In this document: in pieces, positions 8,749 through 17,861 of the stretch | Numbering within the stretch: the stretch's first letter is position 1 | Layout of the letters: the number at the start of each line of letters is the position of its first letter | NCBI GenBank assembly: GCA_025963725.1 | Contig: JAOQAE010000002.1 | Location: 1,482,411 to 1,546,410, forward strand | DNA: 64,000 nt | From: Bacteroidota bacterium | Lineage (GTDB): Bacteria; Bacteroidota; Bacteroidia; 2-12-FULL-35-15 | Reading direction: 5' to 3' | Program-made: the position numbers and the translations under genes | Notes under the pieces: generated by a model | Seen by the model: the letters and a program-made list of their open reading frames with translations, nothing else | Databases searched by the model: none | Told to the model about the DNA's origin: nothing

Positions 8749-11052
8749 TTACTGCAATACGATCTTTCTGTAAGCCTTATTTCCGGTGCCGGTAATTTCA
8801 AGGAAATAAACTCCTTTATCAACACCGCCAAGGTCAAATGTATGGCTGTACATTCCTGCAAAGCGGGAAAGGCTTTCTGCAGCCACCACTTTACCCTGTA
8901 CATCCATGATCCGCACGGTAAGGTCGCCGCTCAGCAGCTGGCTGTAGCTAACGGTGAGGGTTCCTGTGGAAGGGTTCGGGTAAACATTGAGGCTTTCAAG
9001 GCCTGCTGCATCAGCTATCCCGGTGCACAGGTCTACTACGAGGTTCTCAGTATCCGTACCGCTGCAGCCATTGGCGTCGGTATATGCATAGCTGATCGCG
9101 TATGTTCCCGCGCCGATGCCGGTATCAAATGAGCTTCCGCTCACGCCCGTACCTGTGTAGGTACCGCCGGCAGGAGTTCCCGGGCTCAGGCTGATCACAC
9201 CTGAATAGATGCAATACAGCGGGAAGGAAGCCAGGTCAACAGTTGGCAGGGGATTCACCGTAACTGTGATCATAGCAGTATTTGTACAGCCGGTGGCTGT
9301 TGTTGTTCCCGTTACCATATACATGTTAGTAGCTGCCGGCATAAAGGCAACACCATCGGTAACGCTGTTATCCCATGTGTAGGTGTCTGCACCGCTTCCC
9401 GACAAAGTAACTGCGGAACCTGCACAAACTGCATCGCCTGCAGCATCGGAGCTGGCATTCACTGCTGGAAGAGAATTCACAGCGATGGTGATCATAGCTG
9501 TATTTGTACAGCCTGTAGCGGTTGTGGTTCCCGTTACAGTGTACATCATTGTAGCCGCTGGTGTGAAAGCAACAGCATCGGTAACGCTGTTATCCCAACT
9601 GTACGAATCTGCTCCGCTGCCTGTGAGCGTTACTGCGCCACCATTACAAACTGCATCTGCCGGTGCATCAGAGCTTGCGCTTACTGTCGGCAGGCTGTTC
9701 ACCGTGATCGTGATCATGTCTGTATTTGTACAGCCTGTTGAGGTTGTTGTTCCTGTTACGGTGTAAGCCATTGTTCCTGCTGGCGTAAATGCTGCGCCAT
9801 CGGTAACGCTGTTGTCCCATGTGTAGGAATCAGCACCGGTTCCCGTTAATGTTACAGATGTTCCCGCACACACCGTATTTGCAGGGGCATCAGACATTGA
9901 TCCCACTGTTGGCGCTGCATCCACTGTAATTGTATTGGTTGCCGTTTGCACACAACCGTAAACATCGGTAAGCGTATAGGTTAATGTTTGCGTACCTGCA
10001 GCAGGGTCAAAAAATGAACCGCTAACGCCGGTTCCGCTGTATACTCCGCCAGCCGGTGATCCGCCCGCGATGGAGATGACACCTGCATTGCTGCACACAG
10101 CAGCCGGGGAAACCGTTAATGCTGCTCCGCCTGTAGGACAAACAGTAGTTATTGAATATGAATTGCTGCCGGAACATCCGCTTGCATCCGATACAGTAGC
10201 GGTGAAGTTAAATGTACCGGTTGCGGTAGGTGTTCCGCTGATGGTACCGCTTGCTGAAAGCGTAAGTCCCGGAGGCAAAGCACCTGCAGTTATCGAGTAA
10301 GAAGGAGCTCCGAGAGCGCCTGTCTGGCTCAGTGAAGTGGAATAAGCGGTACCCGCAGTGCCACCTGTTAAAGGGCCTGAGGTTGTCATTGTAAATGCAG
10401 GGCATACGTACGGCGTATACACCACGTTATCGATCCCGATATAATCCGAGCTGGTTCCGGAGAAACCTGCACCGGTCACATAATAACGGAATGCGATGCG
10501 GCCGGAAGTAGGGGCCGGCAAGCCGCTGATGGTGACCGTATAAAGCGTCCATGTGGTAGGATAAACGCCTAAAACCAGCGTTGGGTTAATGCTCAGCATT
10601 AAGGTTGTATAATCGCCAACAGCGGTTCCTGTTCCAACAACGGTGCTTGAGCCGTTCGTGCTCATGCGCACTTCGAGGCGGTCGGCATACGAATCCGGCG
10701 CAACCTTGCGCGTGTAAAATGTGATCACATCGCCGTTCCTTAATGTACGGGTTGGTGTGATCAGCCAGTTGCTGATAGTCCCTGTGCTTCCTGTGTTATT
10801 ATAGTTAGCGCCAATGTATGCATTGGCAGCTCCGTTATATGCATCAAACGGGCCTCCACCTGCAACGCTTGTGCCCTGGAACCAGTTGGTGCTCCCAACA
10901 GCCGCGCTTGCATTGGTCATTACCCAGCCGTTGGCGGCGAGTGTTGTGATGTCGTCAAAATTTTCAGTAAAGGTCTGAGCCTTTGTACTGATTGCAGCTG
11001 CTGTGATCAATGCAGCTGCCATGAGTGATTTTAAAGTAATTGTTTTTTTCAT
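8749..11052 (-). CDS. Type IX-secreted adhesin with choice-of-anchor J domain and Ig-like repeats
   Basis: This 767-residue protein starts with a signal peptide (ending STKAQ). A cleaved-adhesin/choice-of-anchor J domain covers about 27-215 (FTENFDDITT through GIDNVVYTP). A putative-Ig (He_PIG-like) module at about 228-300 contains LPPGLTLSASGTISGTPTAT. Three nearly identical 74-residue modules and another Ig-like module follow. The end (NVYPNPSTGTLTVSYSQ to the basic C-terminus) is a type A sorting domain, so it should cross the outer membrane through the Por system and be anchored or released. A 106-residue coiled-coil gene lies 12 nt upstream in the same transcript. Confidence 0.88.
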   Translation of the reverse strand: MKKTITLKSLMAAALITAAAISTKAQTFTENFDDITTLAANGWVMTNASAAVGSTNWFQGTSVAGGGPFDAYNGAANAYIGANYNNTGSTGTISNWLITPTRTLRNGDVITFYTRKVAPDSYADRLEVRMSTNGSSTVVGTGTAVGDYTTLMLSINPTLVLGVYPTTWTLYTVTISGLPAPTSGRIAFRYYVTGAGFSGTSSDYIGIDNVVYTPYVCPAFTMTTSGPLTGGTAGTAYSTSLSQTGALGAPSYSITAGALPPGLTLSASGTISGTPTATGTFNFTATVSDASGCSGSNSYSITTVCPTGGAALTVSPAAVCSNAGVISIAGGSPAGGVYSGTGVSGSFFDPAAGTQTLTYTLTDVYGCVQTATNTITVDAAPTVGSMSDAPANTVCAGTSVTLTGTGADSYTWDNSVTDGAAFTPAGTMAYTVTGTTTSTGCTNTDMITITVNSLPTVSASSDAPADAVCNGGAVTLTGSGADSYSWDNSVTDAVAFTPAATMMYTVTGTTTATGCTNTAMITIAVNSLPAVNASSDAAGDAVCAGSAVTLSGSGADTYTWDNSVTDGVAFMPAATNMYMVTGTTTATGCTNTAMITVTVNPLPTVDLASFPLYCIYSGVISLSPGTPAGGTYTGTGVSGSSFDTGIGAGTYAISYAYTDANGCSGTDTENLVVDLCTGIADAAGLESLNVYPNPSTGTLTVSYSQLLSGDLTVRIMDVQGKVVAAESLSRFAGMYSHTFDLGGVDKGVYFLEITGTGNKAYRKIVLQ
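9240..9905 (-). repeat. Three in-frame 222-bp tandem repeats
   Basis: The landmark GATCATAG/GATCATG recurs at 9268, 9490 and 9712, a period of exactly 222 bp or 74 codons. Each unit encodes the same Ser/Asp/Ala-rich module with TWDN/SWDN and GTTTATGCTNTAMIT-like segments. The copies are close at DNA level, so expansion or contraction by recombination is plausible. Confidence 0.85.
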
Positions 11053-11064
11053 GTTTGCTGATGA

Positions 11065-11385
11065 TTATTTTTTAGTGACAAGGCTCAGTTCTTTCTCAAT
11101 TGCAGCTACGGTTGCTGCGTCTTTTGCATGAATGCTTTTCTGATTCTGCAGCTCTTTCTCGTAAGTAGCGTAAAGCGCGGTAACTTTTTCCTGTGCTGCT
11201 GCTGCATTGCTTCTCGAGGTAGAGGCCACTGCAGTTTCCGCTTTGGCGATCTGGCCTGCAAGGTCCTTTAATACTGTAATTTCCTGTAACGCAGGCGACG
11301 AGAGTAATTTTGTGGCGCCATCCTGCGCCATTACTGCACTACTCATCCAGCCGAGCACCAGCACCAATAGTAATTTTCTTTTCAT
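11065..11385 (-). CDS. Small exported coiled-coil protein
   Basis: The frame starts better at the ATG at 11385 (MKRKLLLVLVLGWMSSAVMAQ, a clean signal peptide) than at the longer open Met at 11454. That gives 106 residues. The mature part is almost all helical, rich in Ala, Glu, Lys and Gln with heptad character, and ends in LSLVTKK. No family is recognised. It lies 12 nt ahead of the type IX adhesin, so it may be a periplasmic helper or stalk protein made with it. That role is only inferred from position. Confidence 0.65.
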   Translation of the reverse strand: MKRKLLLVLVLGWMSSAVMAQDGATKLLSSPALQEITVLKDLAGQIAKAETAVASTSRSNAAAAQEKVTALYATYEKELQNQKSIHAKDAATVAAIEKELSLVTKK

Positions 11386-11511
11386 GTTTAGATGTGTGAT
11401 TTTAGTTCTGTTAATAAAAAATCGGGATAGGGTAAAAGTAGCCCATTTATCCATAGGGCAACAGGCTTGGATAAAAAACTATAAAGTGTTTATTAACAGA
11501 AAAAGAGGATG

Positions 11512-11922
11512 TTAAAACGTGATGATGCGCGACTCGCCATCCTTTGTGATGGCCACCTTATCATATTCGAGCGGCATGAGCTCCTGGATCTTCTCCGGCC
11601 ATTCGATAAAGCAATAGGCCTTTGAATAAAAGTAATCTTCATAGCCAAGGTCGTAAGCTTCGTCCACATTCTTAAGGCGGTAAAAATCGAAGTGATAGAT
11701 CTTGATCCCTTTTGCAGACATGTATTCATTAACGATGGAATACGTAGGGCTGCTGATGGCGCTCATTACGCCGAGCTCTTCGCAGATGGCTTTGATGAGC
11801 GTGGTCTTCCCCGCGCCCATCTCGCCGTAAAAGGCGATCACACGCTGTCCGTCGAAGGATTTTATCAGCTGCCTTGCTGCGGCAGGTAATTCTGAAATAT
11901 CGCTGACAATGATCTTTGACAT
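11512..11922 (-). CDS. tsaE: tRNA threonylcarbamoyladenosine biosynthesis ATPase TsaE
   Basis: The 136-residue protein has the TsaE length and its P-loop GEMGAGKTT at residues 33-41. Switch-like SSPTYSIVNEY follows, then the family motif IYHFDFYRLKN. TsaE is the ATPase that resets the TsaB-TsaD complex making the t6A37 modification on ANN-decoding tRNAs. It is 13 nt downstream of a small exported protein gene and belongs to the porX transcript. The C-terminus (EWPEKIQELMP) is typical. Confidence 0.93.
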   Translation of the reverse strand: MSKIIVSDISELPAAARQLIKSFDGQRVIAFYGEMGAGKTTLIKAICEELGVMSAISSPTYSIVNEYMSAKGIKIYHFDFYRLKNVDEAYDLGYEDYFYSKAYCFIEWPEKIQELMPLEYDKVAITKDGESRIITF

Positions 11923-11935
11923 GCTGAGAAAATGA

Positions 11936-12286
11936 TTATTTGGTTTTGATGAATTCTTCGTTCCCTTTTTTCCACTGCTTAAGCTCCAGCGTATTGTAAT
12001 CGATCAGCGTGATGGTGTAATGCCACTGCTTTTTTTCTTCACACTTAATGAAGATCTTTCTGCCTTTGAGCTTATAAGGGCAGCTTTCGGTTTTCACGCC
12101 TTCGGGTGTGATGCTGGTGGATGTGTAAAGCGTATCCACGAAAGAAATGGTTTGCATGGTAGTATCCTTGCAGCGCACACACTTCCAGGTGCCGCTCAGC
12201 AGGTCGCCGTTGGAGCGGCGGGATTCCACACGCTTCTGTGCGAATGCAAACTGGCTGAGCAGCAAAAAAACAACTACAATCCTCAT
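11936..12286 (-). CDS. Small exported protein, lipocalin-like size
   Basis: This 116-residue protein has a signal peptide (MRIVVVFLLLSQFAFAQ). The mature part starts with GTWKCVRCKDTT and continues in alternating beta-strand patterns. Length and the GTWxC start resemble lipocalin-like small domains, but I cannot assign a family firmly. The gene begins 3 nt after the porX stop and ends 13 nt before tsaE, so all three are probably one operon. A Cys-x-x-Cys pair and two further Cys residues could form disulfides. Confidence 0.65.
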   Translation of the reverse strand: MRIVVVFLLLSQFAFAQKRVESRRSNGDLLSGTWKCVRCKDTTMQTISFVDTLYTSTSITPEGVKTESCPYKLKGRKIFIKCEEKKQWHYTITLIDYNTLELKQWKKGNEEFIKTK

Positions 12287-12289
12287 TTT

Positions 12290-13843
12290 TTATTTGGCTG
12301 AAAGGGTAATGAACGGAATGATCATCTCCTCCAGCGAAACGCCTCCGTGCTGGAAGGTATTGCGGTAATAGCCCACATAGTAATTATAATTGTTCGGGTA
12401 AGCGAAGAACATATCTTCCTTCACAAACACAAAGGCCGTACTTACGTGCTGCTTCGGCAGGAATGCATCTGCAGGGTTGCGCACCTCGAACACATCCTTC
12501 TTCACATAATCGAGGCTCTTGCCTTGCTTATAGCGAAGGTTTGTATTTACATTTTTATCGCCCACTACTTTGGATGGCTCTGTAACTTTAATAGTTCCAT
12601 GATCGGTAGTGATCACCAATTTGCATTTCTTCGCAGCGATCTGCTTGATGATCTCGTGCAGGGGCGAATGCTCGAACCACGAGAGTGTGATGGAACGGTA
12701 TGCGCTTTCATCGTCGGCCAGCTCGCGGATCACTTCCATTTCGGTGCGCGCATGCGAAAGCATATCCACGAAGTTGTACACGATCACATTCAGCTTGTTC
12801 TGCATGAGGTTGCTCATGTTCTCCGATAATTTTTTTCCGGCGGCATGATTGGTGATCTTGTGATAGCTCATTTTCACATCCTTGCCCAAACGCTTCAGCT
12901 GCTCGGCAAGCAGCTCTTCCTCGTGCATGTTCTTTCCGCCTTCTTCCTCATCGTTCAGCCATAATTTCGGGAAGCGCTTTTCGATCTCGCTCGGCATCAG
13001 CCCCGCGAAAAAAGCATTCCGTGCATACTGTGTTGCGGTTGGTAAAATGCTGCAATATAATTCTTCGCTTTCTACTTTAAAATAGTCCGAAATGATCGGC
13101 TGGATCACCTTCCACTGGTCGTAGCGCAGGTTATCGATGAGCACCACGAATGTAGTTTCATCCTTGTCCAGCATCGGCGCAACACGCTGCTTGAAAATGG
13201 TATGGGAGAACATCGGCGGGTTCGGATTCTTTCCGTTCAGCCAGCCGATGTAATTGTTCTCAATGAATTTTCCGTATAATTTATTCGCTTCCGATTTCTG
13301 CATCTTCAGTATTTCCGACATGCTTTCATCCTTGCTGCTATCCAGCTCCAGCTCCCAGTACACAAGCTTTTTATAGATCTCCTGCCACTCCGGCCAGTTA
13401 AGCCTGTCGCCCATCGTCATCCCGATCTGGCGGAATTCCTGCTGGTAGTTCGATGTTGTTTTTTCGGAAATAAGCCTCCTGTTGTCGAGTGTTTTTTTCA
13501 GCGAAAGCAGGATCTGGTTCGGGTTCACCGGCTTGATGAGGTAGTCGGAGATCTTGGAGCCGATGGCATCTTCCATCAGGTGCTCCTCCTCGCTTTTCGT
13601 GATCATGATCACAGGCAGGTCGGAATATTTTGCTTTGAGGCGGTTCAATGTTTCAAGCCCCGATAATCCCGGCATATTTTCATCGAGCAGCACTACCGAA
13701 TAATCATTTTTTTCGGCCAGCTCCAATGCTTCATCACCGCTTGCTGCAGGCTGCACATCGTAGCCTTTATCCTTTAAAAATAAAATATGCGGCTTCAACA
13801 GGTCTATTTCATCATCGGCCCACAAAACATTAATTCTTTCCAT
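12290..13843 (-). CDS. porX: PorX, type IX secretion response regulator with PglZ domain
   Basis: The 517-residue protein has a CheY-like receiver at residues 1-120, with acidic Asp10/Asp11, phosphoacceptor Asp54 (LLDENMPG) and Lys in DYLIKP. A helical linker follows, then a PglZ/alkaline-phosphatase-like domain (FVVLIDNLRYDQW near 240, TTDHGTI near 425). This architecture is that of PorX, which with the histidine kinase PorY controls type IX secretion genes. The PglZ part of PorX has been reported to hydrolyse phosphodiesters of nucleotides. No porY is nearby, as is usual. It heads an operon with an exported protein and tsaE. Confidence 0.93.
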   Translation of the reverse strand: MERINVLWADDEIDLLKPHILFLKDKGYDVQPAASGDEALELAEKNDYSVVLLDENMPGLSGLETLNRLKAKYSDLPVIMITKSEEEHLMEDAIGSKISDYLIKPVNPNQILLSLKKTLDNRRLISEKTTSNYQQEFRQIGMTMGDRLNWPEWQEIYKKLVYWELELDSSKDESMSEILKMQKSEANKLYGKFIENNYIGWLNGKNPNPPMFSHTIFKQRVAPMLDKDETTFVVLIDNLRYDQWKVIQPIISDYFKVESEELYCSILPTATQYARNAFFAGLMPSEIEKRFPKLWLNDEEEGGKNMHEEELLAEQLKRLGKDVKMSYHKITNHAAGKKLSENMSNLMQNKLNVIVYNFVDMLSHARTEMEVIRELADDESAYRSITLSWFEHSPLHEIIKQIAAKKCKLVITTDHGTIKVTEPSKVVGDKNVNTNLRYKQGKSLDYVKKDVFEVRNPADAFLPKQHVSTAFVFVKEDMFFAYPNNYNYYVGYYRNTFQHGGVSLEEMIIPFITLSAK

Positions 13844-13908
13844 AAAAAATTCGATTTAATTTTAGTTTATAAAGTTATGAATTTAAAGCCTTCCAACTCA
13901 CAGTTTCT

Positions 13909-13916
13909 TATCTTTG
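13909..13916 (+). promoter_or_regulatory. TAnnTTTG box only 5 nt before an ATG
   Basis: TATCTTTG ends 5 nt before the ATG at 13922. Because the -7 box lies a few bases before the transcription start, the mRNA would start almost at the initiation codon. Confidence 0.45.
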
Positions 13917-13921
13917 CCTTA

Positions 13922-15151
13922 ATGAACACATTTTCCAACAAGCTGAAGATCTTTAACGATCCAATTTACGGTTTCGTATCCATTCCCTTTGAAATCATTT
14001 ACGACCTGATCGACCACCCCTATTTTCAGCGGCTGAGAAGGATCAAGCAGCTGGGGCTTACCAACCTTGTGTATCCCGGCGCGCTGCACACCCGCTTTCA
14101 TCACGCTATGGGCGCCATGCATCTTATGGGACAGGCGATCGAGGTGCTCAGATCAAAAAATCATACCATCACCGACGAAGAGGCAAAAGGGGTAACCATT
14201 GCCATCCTGCTTCACGACATCGGCCACGGCCCTTTTTCACATGCCCTCGAGCACAGCATCGTGAGCAACATCAACCATGAGGATATTTCCGAGCTGCTCA
14301 TGAGCAGGCTCAACGTTGAGTTCAAAGGGGAAATGGACCTTGCCATCCGCATTTTTCAGAATAAATACGAAAAGAAATTCCTGCACCAGCTGGTATCGAG
14401 CCAGCTGGATATGGACCGCCTCGATTATCTCAAGCGCGACAGCTTTTTCACCGGTGTCTCCGAAGGCGTGATCAGCTCCGACCGCATCATCAAAATGCTG
14501 AACGTGGTGAACGATGAGCTGGCCATAGAGGCGAAAGGCATCTATTCCATTGAAAAATTCATCATCGCCCGCCGCCTCATGTACTGGCAGGTATATCTTC
14601 ACAAAACCGTGCTGAGCGCGGAAAACCTGCTGGTAAACATCCTCACGCGGGCAAAGGAGCTGGCGGAGAAAAAGGAAGAGCTGTTCTGCACGCCGCAGCT
14701 GAAAACCTTCCTGTACAACAAATACAGCAAATCCGACTTTATCACAAAGCCCGAGCTGCTCGACACCTTTGCACGCCTCGACGATTACGACATTATGGCT
14801 TCGATCAAGGTTTGGGCCGACCACAGCGACAAGGTTTTATCCATGCTCTGCAAACAGCTCGTGAACAGGGAGCTCTTCAAAGTGGAGCTTCAGAAAGTCC
14901 CGTTCAAGGAGGAAAAGATCAAACCGATCTGCGCCGAAGTGAAAGAGCGCTTTGACCTGAATGATAAAGAGGCGAAATATTTTGTGTTCTCCGGAACAGT
15001 GGCGAATGACGCTTACCGCGCCGACAAGATCCACATCAACATTCTTTCGAAGGACGGCAGCGTTTCCGACATTACCGAGGCTTCCGACCAGCTGAATGTG
15101 GAAGTGCTGGCGAAAACGGTGAAGAAGTATTATTTGTGCTATCCGAAGTAG
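13922..15151 (+). CDS. HD-domain phosphohydrolase (SAMHD1/dGTPase-like)
   Basis: I choose the ATG at 13922, giving 409 residues that begin NKLKIFNDPIYGFVSIP, the usual family N-terminus. Open Mets at 13787 and 13877 lie upstream but overlap the divergent porX promoter region. Metal ligands are visible in TRFHHAMG (near residues 58-64) and LLHDIGHGPFSH (His98-Asp99). The family includes SAMHD1-like dNTP triphosphohydrolases; the true substrate here is unknown. It is divergent from porX and lies upstream of the lipid A genes. Confidence 0.85.
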   Translation: MNTFSNKLKIFNDPIYGFVSIPFEIIYDLIDHPYFQRLRRIKQLGLTNLVYPGALHTRFHHAMGAMHLMGQAIEVLRSKNHTITDEEAKGVTIAILLHDIGHGPFSHALEHSIVSNINHEDISELLMSRLNVEFKGEMDLAIRIFQNKYEKKFLHQLVSSQLDMDRLDYLKRDSFFTGVSEGVISSDRIIKMLNVVNDELAIEAKGIYSIEKFIIARRLMYWQVYLHKTVLSAENLLVNILTRAKELAEKKEELFCTPQLKTFLYNKYSKSDFITKPELLDTFARLDDYDIMASIKVWADHSDKVLSMLCKQLVNRELFKVELQKVPFKEEKIKPICAEVKERFDLNDKEAKYFVFSGTVANDAYRADKIHINILSKDGSVSDITEASDQLNVEVLAKTVKKYYLCYPK

Positions 15152-15241
15152 GCGGGAGACCGGAGGCGGAAGGCCTTTCTTTTCAACCCGGAATTGTGTA
15201 CAAAAATTCCCCTAAAGCGGCTATCAGCTCAATAATTTGTA

Positions 15242-15249
15242 TAAATTTG
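15242..15249 (+). promoter_or_regulatory. TAnnTTTG promoter box of the lipid A operon
   Basis: TAAATTTG lies 89 nt before the lpxD start. No clear -33 element was found, and the long leader has no obvious structure. Confidence 0.4.
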
Positions 15250-15338
15250 AAATATTAAAATTTCAGGGAAAAGCTTTAAAGGATTGATCAGGGCGAAGGC
15301 CATACTCATTCATTATTTTCCCGCTTAAAAAAGATGAA

Positions 15339-16391
15339 ATGAAGTTTACTGCACAGCAAATAGCAGGATTATTAGGCGGAACCGTTGAAGGAGATGCAAA
15401 TGCAAGCGTTAATAAGCTGGCAAAGATCGAAGAAGGCATTCCCGGCTCGATCTCATTCCTCGGCAACCCGCAATATGCCCCCTACCTCTATACCACAGAT
15501 GCAAGCATCGTGATCGTCGGCAACGACCTTGTGCTTGAAAAGCCTGTTAAAGCTACCTGCACACTGGTGCGCGTGGCCGAGCCGAGGGCAAGCTTCGCCG
15601 TGCTGCTGGAGGCATACAACCAGATCAAAAACAATAAAACCGGCATTGAGCAGCCTTCCTACATTGCCAAATCGGCAACGCTGGGCGAGAACTGCTACGT
15701 GGGCGCTTTTGCATACATCGGGGAAAATGTGAAGCTGGGAAACAATGTGAAGATCTACCCGAACGCCGTTGTGTCGGACAACACCACCATTGGCGACAAT
15801 ACCACTGTGTACGCAGGTGTGAAGATCTACACCGACTGCGTGATCGGCAATCACTGTACTTTCCACTCCGGCGTGATCATCGGCAGCGATGGATTCGGCT
15901 TTGCGCCCAACAGCGAGAACAATTATAAAAAAGTGCCGCAGATCGGGAACGTGGTGATCGAAGACCACGTGGAGATCGGCTCCAACACTACGGTTGACAG
16001 GGCAACGCTCGGATCCACCATCATCCGCAAAGGCGTGAAGCTGGATAACCTGATCCAGGTAGGACACAATGTAGAGATCGGCGAGAACACCGTAATTGCT
16101 GCACAATCGGGCGTTGCAGGCTCCACCAAGATCGGGAAGAACTGCATGATCGGCGGACAGGTTGGCATTGTGGGACACCTCACGATCGCCGACGGGGTGA
16201 AGATCGCCGCCCAATCGGGCATCGGCAACAGCATCAGCAAGGAAAACGAGGTAGTACAGGGCTCTCCCGCATTCGGCATCGGCGATTACAAACGCTCATA
16301 CGTGATGTTCAGGAACCTCCCGGAGATCAGCAGCAAGCTGAAAGACCTTGAAAAAGCCGTAAACGGCATAGCAGAGAATTCAAAGAAATAA
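15339..16391 (+). CDS. lpxD: UDP-3-O-acylglucosamine N-acyltransferase LpxD
   Basis: This 350-residue protein has an N-terminal uridine-binding domain (ISFLGNPQYAPYLYTTDAS) and a left-handed beta-helix of hexapeptide repeats (about 108-310). A C-terminal helix follows. The catalytic-base histidine is His243 in DNLIQVGHNVEIG, and the second conserved histidine is His280 in GIVGHLTI. Their spacing of 37 equals that of His239/His276 in E. coli LpxD. It adds the second 3-hydroxyacyl chain in lipid A synthesis. It begins the lpxD-lpxC/fabZ-lpxA series. Confidence 0.95.
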   Translation: MKFTAQQIAGLLGGTVEGDANASVNKLAKIEEGIPGSISFLGNPQYAPYLYTTDASIVIVGNDLVLEKPVKATCTLVRVAEPRASFAVLLEAYNQIKNNKTGIEQPSYIAKSATLGENCYVGAFAYIGENVKLGNNVKIYPNAVVSDNTTIGDNTTVYAGVKIYTDCVIGNHCTFHSGVIIGSDGFGFAPNSENNYKKVPQIGNVVIEDHVEIGSNTTVDRATLGSTIIRKGVKLDNLIQVGHNVEIGENTVIAAQSGVAGSTKIGKNCMIGGQVGIVGHLTIADGVKIAAQSGIGNSISKENEVVQGSPAFGIGDYKRSYVMFRNLPEISSKLKDLEKAVNGIAENSKK

Positions 16392-16439
16392 ACGGCATTT
16401 CCTTTCGGAGAAAGGTGAGCAAGAAAAAAATAAGAACAG

Positions 16440-17861
16440 ATGAGCGTAAAGCAGAGAACATTAAAATCAGCCGTATCCATTTCAGGTGTTGGCTTACATA
16501 CAGGCAAGCAGGTGAACCTTACGTTCATCCCTGCGCCTGAAAATCACGGTTACAAATTTCAGCGCGTGGACATTCCGGGCAACCCGATCATTAATGCAGA
16601 TGTGGATAATGTAGTGGACACTTCCCGCGGGACCACGCTTGAGCAGAACGGTGCCAAAGTGCATACTACAGAGCACGTGCTGGCTGCGCTGGTTGGCCTC
16701 GAGATCGATAACGTGCTGATCCAGCTGGATGGCCCCGAAATGCCGATCATGGATGGAAGCGCCATGCCATTTGTTAAAATACTGGAAGAGACCGGCGCCA
16801 TAGAACAGAATGCAGAGCGCATTTATTTTGTGCTTACCGAAAATCTCACCTACGAAGACCCGATCAAGAAAGTGGAAATGCTGGCTGTGCCGCAGGACGA
16901 ATACAGGGCGACCGTAATGGTGGATTACAACTCGGATGTGCTCGGAACGCAGCATGCTTCCATGTACCATATCGGGGAATTTAAATCGGAGATCGCAATG
17001 TGCCGCACCTTTGTATTCCTGCATGAGCTGGAAGCATTGCTTGCGCACAACCTGATCAAAGGCGGCGACCTCAACAATGCGATCGTGCTGGTGGATAAGG
17101 AAGTTTCGAAAGAGCAGATCGCCCACCTGCAGAAGGTGTTTCACCGCGAAGATGTGGAGATCAAAGGCAAAGGCGTGCTGAACAACACCACGCTCCATTA
17201 TTTCAACGAGCCTGCACGCCACAAGCTGCTCGACATCATCGGCGACCTTGCACTTGTGGGCACACCGCTGAAAATGCATGTGCTTGCAGCACGTCCCGGC
17301 CATGCCGGAAATGTGGCCTTCGCAAAAAAGATCAAGGAGCTCATCAAATCCAAAAAGAAAGCGGTTGTAAAATTCGACCTCGACAAAGAGCCGATCTATA
17401 ACATCAACGATATTACACGCATGCTGCCTCACCGCTATCCTTTCCTGATGGTGGACAAGATCATGGAAATGGACAGCAAGGGAATTGTCGGCGTAAAGAA
17501 TGTAACGATGAACGAGCCTTTTTTCCAGGGGCATTTCCCTGACAACCCGGTATTTCCGGGCGTGATGCAGATCGAAGCAATGGCGCAGGTAGGCGGCATT
17601 TTCGCCTTATCGCAGGTGGATACGCCTGAATTATACAGCACGTATTTTATGAAGATCGACGGTGTGAAGTTCAAGCAAAAAGTATTGCCGGGCGATACCA
17701 TCGTGTTCAGGCTTTCGCTGGAAAGCCCTATCCGCAGAGGATTGGTGAACATGCGCGGAGTTGCCTATGTGAACGGCAAAGAGGTGTGTGAAGCGGTGAT
17801 GCTGGCACAGATCGTAAAAGACAAACAACCTAAAGATGCCAAAGCGGCTGTAACAGCATGA
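16440..17861 (+). CDS. lpxC/fabZ: Bifunctional LpxC deacetylase / FabZ dehydratase
   Basis: The 473-residue protein fuses two enzymes. Residues 1-305 are LpxC, the zinc deacetylase committing to lipid A, with ligands His79 (TTEH), His261 and Asp265 (ARHKLLD) and general acid His287 (RPGHAGN). Residues about 318-465 are FabZ, a hot-dog dehydratase, with His331 (LPHRYPF) and Glu379 (VMQIEAMAQ). The fusion is a recognised Bacteroidota trait and couples fatty-acid supply to lipid A. Its stop overlaps the lpxA start by 4 bp (ATGA), implying translational coupling. Confidence 0.96.
   Translation: MSVKQRTLKSAVSISGVGLHTGKQVNLTFIPAPENHGYKFQRVDIPGNPIINADVDNVVDTSRGTTLEQNGAKVHTTEHVLAALVGLEIDNVLIQLDGPEMPIMDGSAMPFVKILEETGAIEQNAERIYFVLTENLTYEDPIKKVEMLAVPQDEYRATVMVDYNSDVLGTQHASMYHIGEFKSEIAMCRTFVFLHELEALLAHNLIKGGDLNNAIVLVDKEVSKEQIAHLQKVFHREDVEIKGKGVLNNTTLHYFNEPARHKLLDIIGDLALVGTPLKMHVLAARPGHAGNVAFAKKIKELIKSKKKAVVKFDLDKEPIYNINDITRMLPHRYPFLMVDKIMEMDSKGIVGVKNVTMNEPFFQGHFPDNPVFPGVMQIEAMAQVGGIFALSQVDTPELYSTYFMKIDGVKFKQKVLPGDTIVFRLSLESPIRRGLVNMRGVAYVNGKEVCEAVMLAQIVKDKQPKDAKAAVTA

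Noticed and set aside
16494-17534. 346-codon open frame on the minus strand
   Set aside because: Antisense to lpxC/fabZ, His/Val-rich with no family resemblance; shadow frame.
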